Shown here: positions 25,961-36,172 of the stretch, piece after piece | Position numbering within the stretch: the stretch's first letter is position 1 | Layout of the letters: each line of letters starts with the position of its first letter | Assembly (NCBI GenBank): GCA_015057635.1 | Contig: SVEB01000053.1 | Coordinates: forward strand, 1 to 42,066 | Source of the DNA: Lachnospiraceae bacterium | GTDB taxonomy: Bacteria > Bacillota > Clostridia > Lachnospirales > Lachnospiraceae | Reading direction: 5' to 3' | Length of the DNA stretch: 42,066 bases | Notes under the pieces: model-generated | Database searches by the model: none | What the model saw: the letters and a program-made list of their open reading frames with translations, nothing else | Told to the model about the DNA's origin: nothing | Program-made: the position numbers and the translations under genes

Positions 25961-26000
25961 GGGCTGTTGCACAAGTCAAAAATGACTTATATAACAGCCC
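25961..26000 (-). terminator. Hairpin after jag
   Basis: GGGCTGTT...AAGTCA pairs with TGACTT...AACAGCCC. It lies ten bases after the jag stop. There is no strong T-run, so it may be a processing hairpin. The end motif GGCTGTTGCA recurs in the ABC operon hairpin, whose arm 9591-9606 reads it on the minus strand. Confidence 0.55.
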
Positions 26001-26009
26001 TAATCCATT

Positions 26010-26846
26010 TTATTTTACCTCGGCTTCCGCTTTCTGCGCTTCTGCCGCTTTTGCTGCGGCTTTCTGCTCTAAGTATGCAGCATAGTCCTTTTTATAGTCT
26101 GTGCTGTAATCCTTTGTGTTTCCGCCGTATTTCTTGGTAAATTCTTTTTTGTTTTGGTACTTCTTAACAGAGCCTGATTCTCTGTTAGAAGGAATCTTAT
26201 TGCTAGAATAGTCTTTCACACCTTTTTTCAGTGTAACTACAACTTTTCTATATGGTTCTTCCCCTTCACTATGCGTCTCCACATACTTATCATTCTGCAA
26301 TGCTGAATGAATGATTCTTCTTTCATATGGATTCATTGGTTCTAAGGATACCGGTTTATGTGTTCTTTTTACCTTAAACGCAATATTCTTTGCCAGATTC
26401 TCGAGCGTTTCCTTGCGTCGCTCGCGGTAATTCTCTGTATCCAGCTTCACCTTTAAATATCCTTCTTTATTCTTGTTAATCACAAGACTGGTCAGATATT
26501 GTAAAGAATCGAGGGTTTGTCCTCTTTTACCGATCAGTACGCCCATATCATCCCCGACAATATTGATATCTACGTTCTGACCTACTTCATCATAAATCAC
26601 TTCCGCTTTTGCATCAATGCCCATGGCACCAAATACTTTATCTAAAAAGCTTTTTGCGACCTTTTCAATGCTGAACTTAAGCTTTACACGAATCTTAGCC
26701 GGTTTACTGAACATTCCTAAAAGACCTTTCGATTCTTTTTCGATAACTTCATATTCTATATTATCACTGGTTGTTTCAAGCTTGATTAATGCTTCTGTCA
26801 GTGCGTCATCTACTGTTTTGCCCGTAAACTCTTTCCAATCTTCCAT
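26010..26846 (-). CDS. jag: RNA-binding protein Jag/KhpB (EloR)
   Basis: A 278-residue protein. The N-terminal Jag domain (EFTGKTVDDALTEAL ... GLLGMFSKPAKIRV) is followed by a KH domain with GVLIGKRGQTLDSLQYL and an R3H domain (RERRKETL ... EPMNPYERRIIHSAL). A Lys/Ala/Tyr-rich C-terminal tail (about 210-278) is longer than usual. The family binds RNA with KhpA and affects cell elongation and division. The start lies two bases after the yidC stop, so the two are coupled. Confidence 0.96.
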   Translation of the reverse strand: MEDWKEFTGKTVDDALTEALIKLETTSDNIEYEVIEKESKGLLGMFSKPAKIRVKLKFSIEKVAKSFLDKVFGAMGIDAKAEVIYDEVGQNVDINIVGDDMGVLIGKRGQTLDSLQYLTSLVINKNKEGYLKVKLDTENYRERRKETLENLAKNIAFKVKRTHKPVSLEPMNPYERRIIHSALQNDKYVETHSEGEEPYRKVVVTLKKGVKDYSSNKIPSNRESGSVKKYQNKKEFTKKYGGNTKDYSTDYKKDYAAYLEQKAAAKAAEAQKAEAEVK

Positions 26847-26848
26847 GT

Positions 26849-28105
26849 TTAATTATCCCCCTTGTCGCTATCCTTGTTCTTAAGGATATTAGCAATTGAC
26901 GCTATACTTCCTGCGTCGTAAGATAGCTCGCCCTTTTTATAATTGGATGATACATTATTCTTAACCTGCTTGTTAGAAGTCTGGGATGCATTTGCTGCAA
27001 TGGATTTGGTTGTTGTCTTTGCTACTTCTGCCATCTTGTTGCCTGTCGCAATTCCGTATTTTTCTTTCTTCTTAGCGGATTTTGCAACATTCTTCTCGAT
27101 CATTTCATCAATATCTACCTTATCCATGTAGCGGTTAATAAGTAACTGCTGAACAATCTGGAACACAGAACCTGCCACCCAGTAAAGACCTACACCAATA
27201 GGGAGGAACATACAGAATACACCGGATACAAGAGGCATCACGGTATTCATGGTCTTCATGCTCTGTGCCGCTGGATTATCAATATCAGCAGCTGTATTGT
27301 TATTGCTTGACATTAATTTGCCCTGTAATAACTGAGATCCTGCAGCTAAGATTGGAATCAGGATTCCAGGGAATGTATAGCCTGCATTATCTAAAATGTT
27401 TAAGTTTCCAAAGAATGCATTCACGTGAATGATTTCATCAACAGTGCTGCTGATATCTGGTAAGATATTCTGCACTTGTGAAAGCGATGTAAACGCATCC
27501 CACTGGGACGAATTGAATTTAGAGAAGATATCTACTAAATGTTTTGGATCAATCACACCATTTGCAATTTCAGAGAAACCTGCAGTTGAAACTGCGATTG
27601 CGTGTTCTGAAATAAAGGTAGTAATTAAATTTGCATAACCATCAATACTCTGAATATGGTTTGCAACTGTATAATATAAATCACCAACATCATTGATATA
27701 TGCTGGTACCGCGTAAATTACACGATATAACGCAAACATGATTGGAAGTGAGATTAACAATGGAAGACAGCCACCCATTGGGCTTGTTCCATACTTATCA
27801 TATACTTCCTGCATCTCCATCTGCTGTCTTCTCATGGATTCCTGATCCTTTTTGCCTTTATACTTGGCCTGGATCTTCGTTAATTCCGGATTCATTTTAG
27901 AAGATAGTTTTGCGGATTTCTGCTGTTTAATTGTTAATGGAAGCATTAACATCCTTGTAACAAATGTAAATAGGATAATACACAATGCAATATTATGAAT
28001 TCCGAATAATCCAACGAATTTATAGATTGCATCTAAAATAATTCCCATAACCCAGGCGAACGGTCCTAAAAAGCCGCCCTGCTGTGTTAAAAACAGTAGA
28101 TTCAA
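26849..28105 (-). CDS. yidC: Membrane protein insertase YidC (OxaA family)
   Basis: About 418 residues with five or so membrane helices. The conserved hydrophilic-groove Arg is in FTRMLMLPLTIKQQKSAKL; PLLISLPIMFALYRVI and GVGLYWVAGSVFQIVQQLLINRYM follow. The C-terminal tail is long and basic. The start is read as TTG at 28105 (MNLLFLTQQGG) because AAGGAGG lies eight bases upstream; the in-frame GTG at 28129 precedes that site. A TSP-like lipobox is absent, unlike B. subtilis SpoIIIJ. Confidence 0.95.
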   Translation of the reverse strand: MNLLFLTQQGGFLGPFAWVMGIILDAIYKFVGLFGIHNIALCIILFTFVTRMLMLPLTIKQQKSAKLSSKMNPELTKIQAKYKGKKDQESMRRQQMEMQEVYDKYGTSPMGGCLPLLISLPIMFALYRVIYAVPAYINDVGDLYYTVANHIQSIDGYANLITTFISEHAIAVSTAGFSEIANGVIDPKHLVDIFSKFNSSQWDAFTSLSQVQNILPDISSTVDEIIHVNAFFGNLNILDNAGYTFPGILIPILAAGSQLLQGKLMSSNNNTAADIDNPAAQSMKTMNTVMPLVSGVFCMFLPIGVGLYWVAGSVFQIVQQLLINRYMDKVDIDEMIEKNVAKSAKKKEKYGIATGNKMAEVAKTTTKSIAANASQTSNKQVKNNVSSNYKKGELSYDAGSIASIANILKNKDSDKGDN

Positions 28106-28157
28106 GTGATCTTCCTCCTTAATGCCCACCTAATTTTAGGTATTCTAAAAAGTCACC

Positions 28158-28373
28158 CTAAGGCACCGGGTCGAAACCGCCCTTGTGAAATGGATGACAT
28201 CTTAAAATTCTTCTTACGGCAAGATATGTTCCTTTGACTGCGCCATACTTCTCAATTGCTTCCAGCGCATACTGCGAGCAGGTAGGTACATAAATACAAG
28301 TAGCCCTCCCTTTTAGTGGGGAGAGATATTTTCGATATATTTTAACTAAGCGTATTAGTATTCGTTTCATCAT
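28158..28373 (-). CDS. yidD: Membrane protein insertion efficiency factor YidD
   Basis: About 70 residues: [15 protein letters not shown], then the conserved Cys motif [19 protein letters not shown] and [18 protein letters not shown]. The family assists YidC. It overlaps the rnpA end by about 30 bases. The precise start (28373 or 28370) is uncertain because two ATG codons are adjacent and no strong ribosome site is visible. Confidence 0.93.
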   Translation of the reverse strand: MMKRILIRLVKIYRKYLSPLKGRATCIYVPTCSQYALEAIEKYGAVKGTYLAVRRILRCHPFHKGGFDPVP

Positions 28374-28716
28374 TAACAATCATCTTTTCTTTTAAAATAT
28401 GATGCAATTTTGCTAGGTGTAACATAGCACTGTTGATTTCACGGTACTCCTTACCTTTTGCCCCTGCTCTGGCTACCACTACAATATCTAACCCATCGTT
28501 AAATGTAGCTTCATTTAATCGGTAGCTCTCTCTGATCAATCTGGTAACACGGTGTCTTACAACACTATTACCCACTTTCTTGCTTACAGAAATTCCAATA
28601 CGGTTCCTTGATAACTCATTCTTAACAATGTACATAATCAAATACTTATTCGCATATGATTTTCCGTTTCTGTAAACAACACTAAATTCCTGACTGTTCT
28701 TTAATGATTCTGACAA
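28342..28716 (-). CDS. rnpA: Ribonuclease P protein component
   Basis: A 124-residue basic protein that binds the RNase P RNA and helps process tRNA 5' ends. It has the hallmark [20 protein letters not shown] followed by [10 protein letters not shown]. The start codon is TTG (28716) with GGGAG about ten bases upstream. It lies between rpmH and yidD as in nearly all bacteria. Confidence 0.95.
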   Translation of the reverse strand: MSESLKNSQEFSVVYRNGKSYANKYLIMYIVKNELSRNRIGISVSKKVGNSVVRHRVTRLIRESYRLNEATFNDGLDIVVVARAGAKGKEYREINSAMLHLAKLHHILKEKMIVNDETNTNTLS

Positions 28717-28848
28717 TGTTCAAAATCTCCCTACGAAAACCGAGCGTTTTCTGCCTTCTTTTTCATACGATTGTCTTTGCGAGTCTCGTATTCTGTCGAA
28801 ATAAATAAATTACCCCTAAATTAGAAGAAAAGGTCACAATACTGCGAC

Positions 28849-28983
28849 CTAAGCTGATAATTTATGTCTTCCTTTTGCTCTTCTAGCAGCTAATACTTTT
28901 CTGCCGTTAGCTGTGCTCATTCTGGATCTGAAACCGTGTACTTTAGATCTAGATCTTTTTTTAGGCTGGAATGTCATTTTCAT
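28849..28983 (-). CDS. rpmH: Ribosomal protein bL34
   Basis: A 44-residue, very basic protein read on the minus strand: [38 protein letters not shown] and RHKLSA. The length and motifs match bL34. A strong ribosome site (AAAGGAGGTG) lies seven bases before the ATG. It is the first gene of the operon that leads away from oriC on the left. Confidence 0.97.
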   Translation of the reverse strand: MKMTFQPKKRSRSKVHGFRSRMSTANGRKVLAARRAKGRHKLSA

Positions 28984-29055
28984 GTGATTACACCTCCTTT
29001 TGGTATACCAAACGTATCTGGTAAGCCTATTTCCTCTATTTTAAATAGCATTACC

Positions 29056-29084
29056 ATTATATTCGTAAAGCCAGGCTACGTCAA
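29056..29084 (-). promoter_or_regulatory. rpmH operon promoter
   Basis: On the minus strand, TTGACG (29084-29079), a 17-base spacer and TATAAT (29061-29056), about 70 bases before rpmH. Confidence 0.8.
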
Positions 29085-29456
29085 GTAAATATTTGCTTTT
29101 CCCAAATAAAAAAAATGGGAGTAAAGATTGAAATAACCTTACTTTCCATATTCTCCACTTCCTAAGTATACCCACGGCATTCAAAAAATAATCATATAAA
29201 TCAATTTGCATAATCAAGATCAAAACCTTACCTCCCATTACCTCTCCCCTTTCCTATTATATATAGAACCTTTTCGGTTTTAATTTAGAAATAGAAGGTA
29301 TTTTATCCATTCTGGTCGTTTTTTAAATTTTAAAAACAACACGAATATCCAATAAATTTGCACATATTCGGTTATCCGTCCCCCCTTGAGGACAATACCC
29401 ACGCACTTTTTCATAATTTTTTTTATTGTGAACCAATGTTTATTAATTAACACAAG

Positions 29457-29465
29457 TTATCCACA
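29457..29465 (+). promoter_or_regulatory. DnaA box
   Basis: Perfect TTATCCACA. Confidence 0.9.
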
Positions 29466-29479
29466 CGAAGTGGATAACT

Positions 29480-29488
29480 TGTGGATAA
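29480..29488 (-). promoter_or_regulatory. DnaA box
   Basis: Perfect TGTGGATAA, reverse orientation, next to a one-mismatch box at 29469-29477. Confidence 0.9.
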
Positions 29489-29665
29489 CTTTGTTCAATT
29501 GTGTGTATTTTTTTAAAAGTATGTCAAAAATATAGCTGAAATCATAAGGATTTCCTGGGTTGATAATTTTAATTTTTTTATGCACATACTGTTTATAAAA
29601 TCGTGCATATTGTTAATAACTTGAGTACAAATCGGAAAGTTATGTTCATTCCTGAATATTAATGA

Positions 29666-29694
29666 TTGAAAAATCCACAAAGATGTTATATATT
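29666..29694 (+). promoter_or_regulatory. Candidate dnaA promoter
   Basis: TTGAAA (29666-29671), a 17-base spacer and TATATT (29689-29694). The spacer contains AAATCCACA, a two-mismatch DnaA box, compatible with autoregulation. Confidence 0.5.
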
Positions 29695-29789
29695 ATATGT
29701 GTATGGATTTTTGTAATGGTAGTCAAGGATATTCATTCACATGCAATATTTCTTTCCTCGTACGATTACACCCACAATGAGAGTGCATA

Positions 29790-29798
29790 TGTGGATAA
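29790..29798 (-). promoter_or_regulatory. DnaA box near dnaA start
   Basis: Perfect TGTGGATAA followed by an A/T run, about 80 bases before dnaA. Confidence 0.88.
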
Positions 29799-29875
29799 CT
29801 TTTTTACTGTGCACTGACTTTTATTTTTATATGCTAAATGATCTTATTTATATATAGAAAGGTACGGTTTTTTTT

Positions 29876-31237
29876 ATGAAGGGCTTAATTCAAGAAAAAT
29901 GGAATGAAATATTAGAATATCTTAAGATCGAATATAATGTTACGGAAGTTTCCTATAAAACATGGTTACTACCGCTAAAGGTTTATGATGTGAAAGACAA
30001 TGTCATAAAGTTAGCGGTGGATGACACAAAGATCGGTGCGAACAGTTTAGATTTTATCCGGAATAAGTACGGACTTTTCCTGAAAACTGCAATCGCAGAG
30101 GTTATCAACAAAGATTATGAGATCGAATTTATTCTATTAAGCCAGACAAAACAAGAGGAAAAAGCATCCCAGGTGACATCCAATAAGATTAAGAACGAAA
30201 GTCTCTCCTATTTAAATCCGAGATATACGTTTGATACGTTTGTCGTTGGTGCAAACAATAACTTAGCACATGCTGCTTCTTTAGCAGTAGCGGAATCCCC
30301 TGCTGAGATTTATAATCCTTTGTTTATTTATGGTGGTGTTGGTCTTGGAAAAACACACTTAATGCATTCCATCGCACACTATATTTTAGACCAGAATCCA
30401 AACTCAAAAGTGTTATATGTTACAAGTGAAAAGTTCACAAACGAACTGATTGAATCCATTCGTAACGCAGATACCACTCCGACTGAGTTTCGTGAAAAAT
30501 ACAGAAATATCGATGTTCTGCTGATCGATGATATTCAGTTCATTATCGGTAAGGAGCGTACTCAGGAAGAATTCTTCCATACGTTCAACACTCTGCATGA
30601 ATCCAAAAAGCAGATCATTATTTCATCTGATAAACCGCCAAAAGATATCTTAACATTAGAAGAAAGACTTCGTTCCCGTTTTGAATGGGGTCTTACTGTG
30701 GATATCCAGTCTCCGGATTATGAGACAAGAATGGCAATCTTAAAGAAAAAAGAAGAATTAGACGGACTTACGATTGATGATGAAGTTATGAAATATATCG
30801 CTTCCAACATCAAATCCAATATCCGAGAACTAGAGGGCGCACTGACAAAAATCGTTGCATTATCTCGTTTAAAGAAGAAGGAAGTTGATGTAATCTTAGC
30901 GGAAGAAGCGTTAAAGGACCTGATTTCACCAGATAATAAGAAGACCGTGACACTAGACTTAATTGTCGAAGTCGTTGGAGAGCATTTTGGGACAACTCCT
31001 GCTGAAATCTATTCCGATAACCGCAGCCGTAATATTGCCTACCCAAGACAGATCGCGATGTATCTTTGCCGTAAGCTAACTTCCATGTCGTTAACCGATG
31101 TGGGCAAGAGCATGGGAAATCGCGATCATTCTACTGTTCTCCACGGATGCAATAAAGTAGAAAGCGATTTGAAAAATGATATCTCATTACAAAACACTAT
31201 GGATGTGTTAATCAAGAAGATTAATCCTCAGCCATAG
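29876..31237 (+). CDS. dnaA: Chromosomal replication initiator DnaA
   Basis: A 453-residue AAA+ initiator. Domain I (1-80) is followed by a short linker, Walker A GGVGLGKT (153-160), Walker B LLIDDIQF (about 215-222), sensor motifs and the C-terminal DnaA-box-binding domain with GNRDHSTVLHGCNKV. Full length. The upstream region carries DnaA boxes and a candidate promoter. Transcription runs with the right-hand fork. Confidence 0.99.
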   Translation: MKGLIQEKWNEILEYLKIEYNVTEVSYKTWLLPLKVYDVKDNVIKLAVDDTKIGANSLDFIRNKYGLFLKTAIAEVINKDYEIEFILLSQTKQEEKASQVTSNKIKNESLSYLNPRYTFDTFVVGANNNLAHAASLAVAESPAEIYNPLFIYGGVGLGKTHLMHSIAHYILDQNPNSKVLYVTSEKFTNELIESIRNADTTPTEFREKYRNIDVLLIDDIQFIIGKERTQEEFFHTFNTLHESKKQIIISSDKPPKDILTLEERLRSRFEWGLTVDIQSPDYETRMAILKKKEELDGLTIDDEVMKYIASNIKSNIRELEGALTKIVALSRLKKKEVDVILAEEALKDLISPDNKKTVTLDLIVEVVGEHFGTTPAEIYSDNRSRNIAYPRQIAMYLCRKLTSMSLTDVGKSMGNRDHSTVLHGCNKVESDLKNDISLQNTMDVLIKKINPQP

Positions 31238-31587
31238 TGTTTGGCATGAATAACTCGGTAGAAGATGTATTGTGTGAATCCACATACAGTTTTGGTATGC
31301 TGACACTATTAATATAGAAGAAACACATACACTTTCATCCACAATTGGCCGTGAACAGTGTGTTGTTTACCTGTTAGCGGCCTTTTGATAACTTCTTTTT
31401 TACCGTTTTACAAAAATTGTATGTTCGGGATGATTTTTAAATTATTCACATACTTATAATTTGGGCAAACCATTGATTTTTATGGACAAATCCAAGTTAT
31501 TAACAAACTAACAGCCCCTACGGCTATTACTAACAATTATTTTAATTATTTATATATGCAAAGTTTTCGAAGGGAGTTATACACAAT
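31238..31587. other. dnaA-dnaN intergenic region, possible second part of oriC
   Basis: 350 bases with near-match DnaA boxes at 31335 (TCATCCACA) and 31442 (TTATTCACA), a two-mismatch box at 31276, a terminator and AT-rich stretches. A bipartite origin flanking dnaA is known in B. subtilis, but the boxes here are all imperfect. Confidence 0.5.
31347..31386 (+). terminator. dnaA terminator
   Basis: GGCCGTGAACAG pairs with CTGTTAGCGGCC at 10 of 12 positions, followed by TTTT and a later T-run. Confidence 0.6.
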
Positions 31588-32700
31588 ATGAAAATCACAT
31601 CTAAAAAGTCTGACTTACTAAACAGTGTTAACATTGTCTTAAAAGCAGTACCGGCTAAATCAACAATGCCAATCTTAGAATGTATGGTAATCCAGGTTAC
31701 AGAATCCGGAATTAAGTTAACCTCCAATGATATGGAACTTGGAATTGAAACAATGGTAAAAGGTAATGTATTAACAACAGGTACTGTTGCAATTAATGCT
31801 AAGGTCTTTTCTGAAATCATTCGTAAACTCCCTGATAGTGATGTAACAGTTGAAACAGATGATAAATTCATGACAACGATTACATGTGAAAAAGCGAAGT
31901 TTACAATTGCCGGAAAATCTGCAGAGGAATTTCCTTCTCTACCTAACATTGAAAAGAAATCCGCTGTCGTTTTATCCCAGTTCACTTTAAAAGAAGTGAT
32001 CCGTCAAACGGTATTCTCCATTTCTGATAATGAGAGCAATAAGATTATGACTGGTGAATTATTTGAAATTAATGGGGATGAAATGAGAGTTGTTTCTCTT
32101 GATGGACATCGTATCTCAATCCGTAAGATTCACCTTAAGGAACATTATGAAAATCTTAAAGTAATCGTTCCAGGTAAAACATTAGTGGAAGTAAGTAAAA
32201 TTTTATCCGGTGAACTTTCCGATGAAGTTCTTTTATATTTCACAGATAAGCACATTTTATTTGAATTTGATGACACGGTAGTATTATCCCGTCTGATTGA
32301 GGGAGAATATTACAAGATTAACCAGATGCTGTCTGGTGATTATGAAACAAAAGTAACCATTAACAAGAAAGAATTTTTAAGCTGTATCGACCGTGCGACT
32401 CTTTTAATCAAAGAAACCGAGAAAAAGCCGATCATTTTAGGAATTAATGATCATAACATTGAGTTAAAGATTAATTCAACAATCGGTTCCATGGATGAAG
32501 AGATTGATATCACCAAAGAAGGAAAAGATATGTTGATTGGTTTCAATCCAAAGTTTTTAATTGATGCACTTCGTGTTATTGATGATGAAGAGGTAACCCT
32601 TTACTTAATCAATCCAAAGGCACCATGTTTTATTAAAGACAAGGATGAAAGCTATATTTACTTGATTCTTCCAGTTAACTTTAATGCAGCATCAAACTAG
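31588..32700 (+). CDS. dnaN: DNA polymerase III sliding clamp (beta subunit)
   Basis: A 370-residue ring-forming clamp with three repeated domains (about 1-120, 121-245, 246-370). It ends with LILPVNFNAASN, resembling the family C-terminus that closes the partner-binding pocket. GAAGGGAG lies upstream of the start. It is the first gene of dnaN-S4-recF-gyrB, with small gaps. Confidence 0.98.
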   Translation: MKITSKKSDLLNSVNIVLKAVPAKSTMPILECMVIQVTESGIKLTSNDMELGIETMVKGNVLTTGTVAINAKVFSEIIRKLPDSDVTVETDDKFMTTITCEKAKFTIAGKSAEEFPSLPNIEKKSAVVLSQFTLKEVIRQTVFSISDNESNKIMTGELFEINGDEMRVVSLDGHRISIRKIHLKEHYENLKVIVPGKTLVEVSKILSGELSDEVLLYFTDKHILFEFDDTVVLSRLIEGEYYKINQMLSGDYETKVTINKKEFLSCIDRATLLIKETEKKPIILGINDHNIELKINSTIGSMDEEIDITKEGKDMLIGFNPKFLIDALRVIDDEEVTLYLINPKAPCFIKDKDESYIYLILPVNFNAASN

Positions 32701-32721
32701 GAGAGAAAGAGGGCAAAACAG

Positions 32722-32934
32722 ATGGAAAAAATCGTATTACGTGATGAATTTATCAAATTAGGCCAGGCTTTAAAAGCAGCTGGTCTTGTGGAATCCGGTG
32801 TGGAAGCAAAAGAGATGATCACAGAAGGTTACGTAAAAGTGAATGGAAAAGTGGAAATCCAGCGAGGAAAAAAATTATACGATGGCGATTTAGTTGAATT
32901 TGACGGAAATCAGATTCAGATTGCAAAACAGTAA
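32722..32934 (+). CDS. S4-domain RNA-binding protein (YaaA/RlbA type)
   Basis: A 70-residue single S4 domain (FIKLGQALKAAGLVESGVEAK followed by EGYVKVNGKVEIQRGKKLY), the small protein found between dnaN and recF in Firmicutes. It probably binds structured RNA, perhaps rRNA. It is 21 bases after dnaN and 21 before recF. Confidence 0.93.
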   Translation: MEKIVLRDEFIKLGQALKAAGLVESGVEAKEMITEGYVKVNGKVEIQRGKKLYDGDLVEFDGNQIQIAKQ

Positions 32935-32955
32935 GATTAGATAGTTGGTGTCGGG

Positions 32956-34050
32956 ATGATTGTAAAATCTCTGGAACTTAGTAACTTTCGTAACTATGAG
33001 AATTTATCCATAGAATTTTCAAAAGGTGCCAATATTTTATATGGCGATAATGCACAGGGAAAGACCAACATTTTAGAGGGGGTCTATCTTTGTGCGACCA
33101 CAAAATCCCATCGGGGAAGTAAAGACCGGGAAGTAATCATGCTTGAGAAAGAGGAATCTCACTTAAGAATGATTATCAACCGGGATGGAATCGATCGCAG
33201 AATTGACATGCATTTAAAGAAAAATAAACCAAAAGGTGTTGCAATTGACGGAATTCCGATCAAAAAGTCAACCGAACTTTTTGGAATCATTAATGTGGTG
33301 TCATTTTCGCCGGAAGACTTAAGTATTATTAAAAGCGGACCGGGAGAACGAAGACGTTTCATCGATATGGAGTTATGTCAGCTTGATCGATTTTATCTGC
33401 ACAACTTAATGAACTATAACAAGGTACTCAATCAGAGGAACAATTTGTTAAAGCAGATAGGTTTTAACCGAAGTTTATTGGATACAATCTATGTATGGGA
33501 TGAGCAGCTGATCGAATATGGAAAACAGGTTGTGGATTCACGTCAGAAATTCGTGGATGAACTCCGTGATGTCGTAAAAGATCTCCACAGCAGGATTACC
33601 TGCGGGAAAGAAACATTGGAGGTTTTTTATGAGCCAAACACGGATGTGGAACAATTTGTGGACAGATTGGGAAAATCATTAGAGCGTGATATTGTATTAA
33701 AAAGCACGAGTGTCGGACCTCACAGGGATGACTTAAGATTTCAGATCAATGGCATTGACATTCGTAAATATGGTTCTCAGGGACAGCAGCGTACCAGTGC
33801 GCTATCACTAAAGCTTGCTGAAATTGAGTTAGTGAAAAAACGGGTAAAAGACCAGCCGATTCTTTTACTTGATGATGTGTTGTCGGAACTTGACAGACAC
33901 AGACAGCACCAGTTATTAGACAGCATCGCGGATATCCAGACGATTGTCACCTGTACAGGCCTTGAAGAGTTTGTAAAGGTGAGAAGTGCGACGGATAATG
34001 TGTATCAAGTCGTAAATGGTGAAGTATTCAGGCAGGAAAATAATGTTTAA
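32956..34050 (+). CDS. recF: DNA replication and repair protein RecF
   Basis: A 364-residue SMC-like ATPase that helps load RecA at gaps. It has an N-terminal LSNFRNYENL, Walker A GDNAQGKTN, FSPEDLSIIKSGPGERRRFID, the signature region YGSQGQQRTSALSLKLAE and Walker B LLLDDVLSELD. Full length. Confidence 0.97.
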   Translation: MIVKSLELSNFRNYENLSIEFSKGANILYGDNAQGKTNILEGVYLCATTKSHRGSKDREVIMLEKEESHLRMIINRDGIDRRIDMHLKKNKPKGVAIDGIPIKKSTELFGIINVVSFSPEDLSIIKSGPGERRRFIDMELCQLDRFYLHNLMNYNKVLNQRNNLLKQIGFNRSLLDTIYVWDEQLIEYGKQVVDSRQKFVDELRDVVKDLHSRITCGKETLEVFYEPNTDVEQFVDRLGKSLERDIVLKSTSVGPHRDDLRFQINGIDIRKYGSQGQQRTSALSLKLAEIELVKKRVKDQPILLLDDVLSELDRHRQHQLLDSIADIQTIVTCTGLEEFVKVRSATDNVYQVVNGEVFRQENNV

Positions 34051-34086
34051 GAACGAAAAGATAGCATTTACTAATGTTTAGTTTGA

Positions 34087-36012
<1,926 letters not shown>

Positions 36013-36059
36013 AACGAATAAATATACAAAAGCAGTTATAAGAAAATATTTTAAAATAA

Positions 36060-36147
36060 GCCACACAACTTTAGAAGAATCTAAAATACGTCATAAAAAC
36101 TCTCAATACTTTAGAAAAGAGTTAAGTATTTTAGGTTCATTTGTGGC
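36060..36147 (+). repeat. Long nested hairpin between gyrB and gyrA
   Basis: Arms nest in order: GCCACA with TGTGGC, CTAAAATAC with GTATTTTAG, and AACTC with GAGTT. The outermost stem ends about 25 bases before the gyrA start, and there is no T-run after it. It could be an mRNA-processing site, an attenuator or a protein-binding site. Confidence 0.6.
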
Positions 36148-36172
36148 ATTGTAAAACAGCGGAGGAAAAAGA

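Larger units (their letters stand above)
29372..29800. other. Chromosomal origin oriC, upstream part
   Basis: The intergenic region between rpmH and dnaA holds DnaA boxes. TTATCCACA is at 29457-29465. AGTGGATAA (29469-29477, one mismatch) and TGTGGATAA (29480-29488) are reverse boxes, and another TGTGGATAA is at 29790-29798. The first two form a perfect palindrome (29455-29481). AT-rich stretches around 29550-29620 are candidates for the unwinding element, with an ATGCAC/GTGCAT hairpin inside. Gene strands switch here from minus to plus. Confidence 0.88.

Noticed and set aside
29041..29238. 65-codon minus-strand frame upstream of rpmH
   Set aside because: It overlaps the rpmH promoter and has no ribosome site or similarity.
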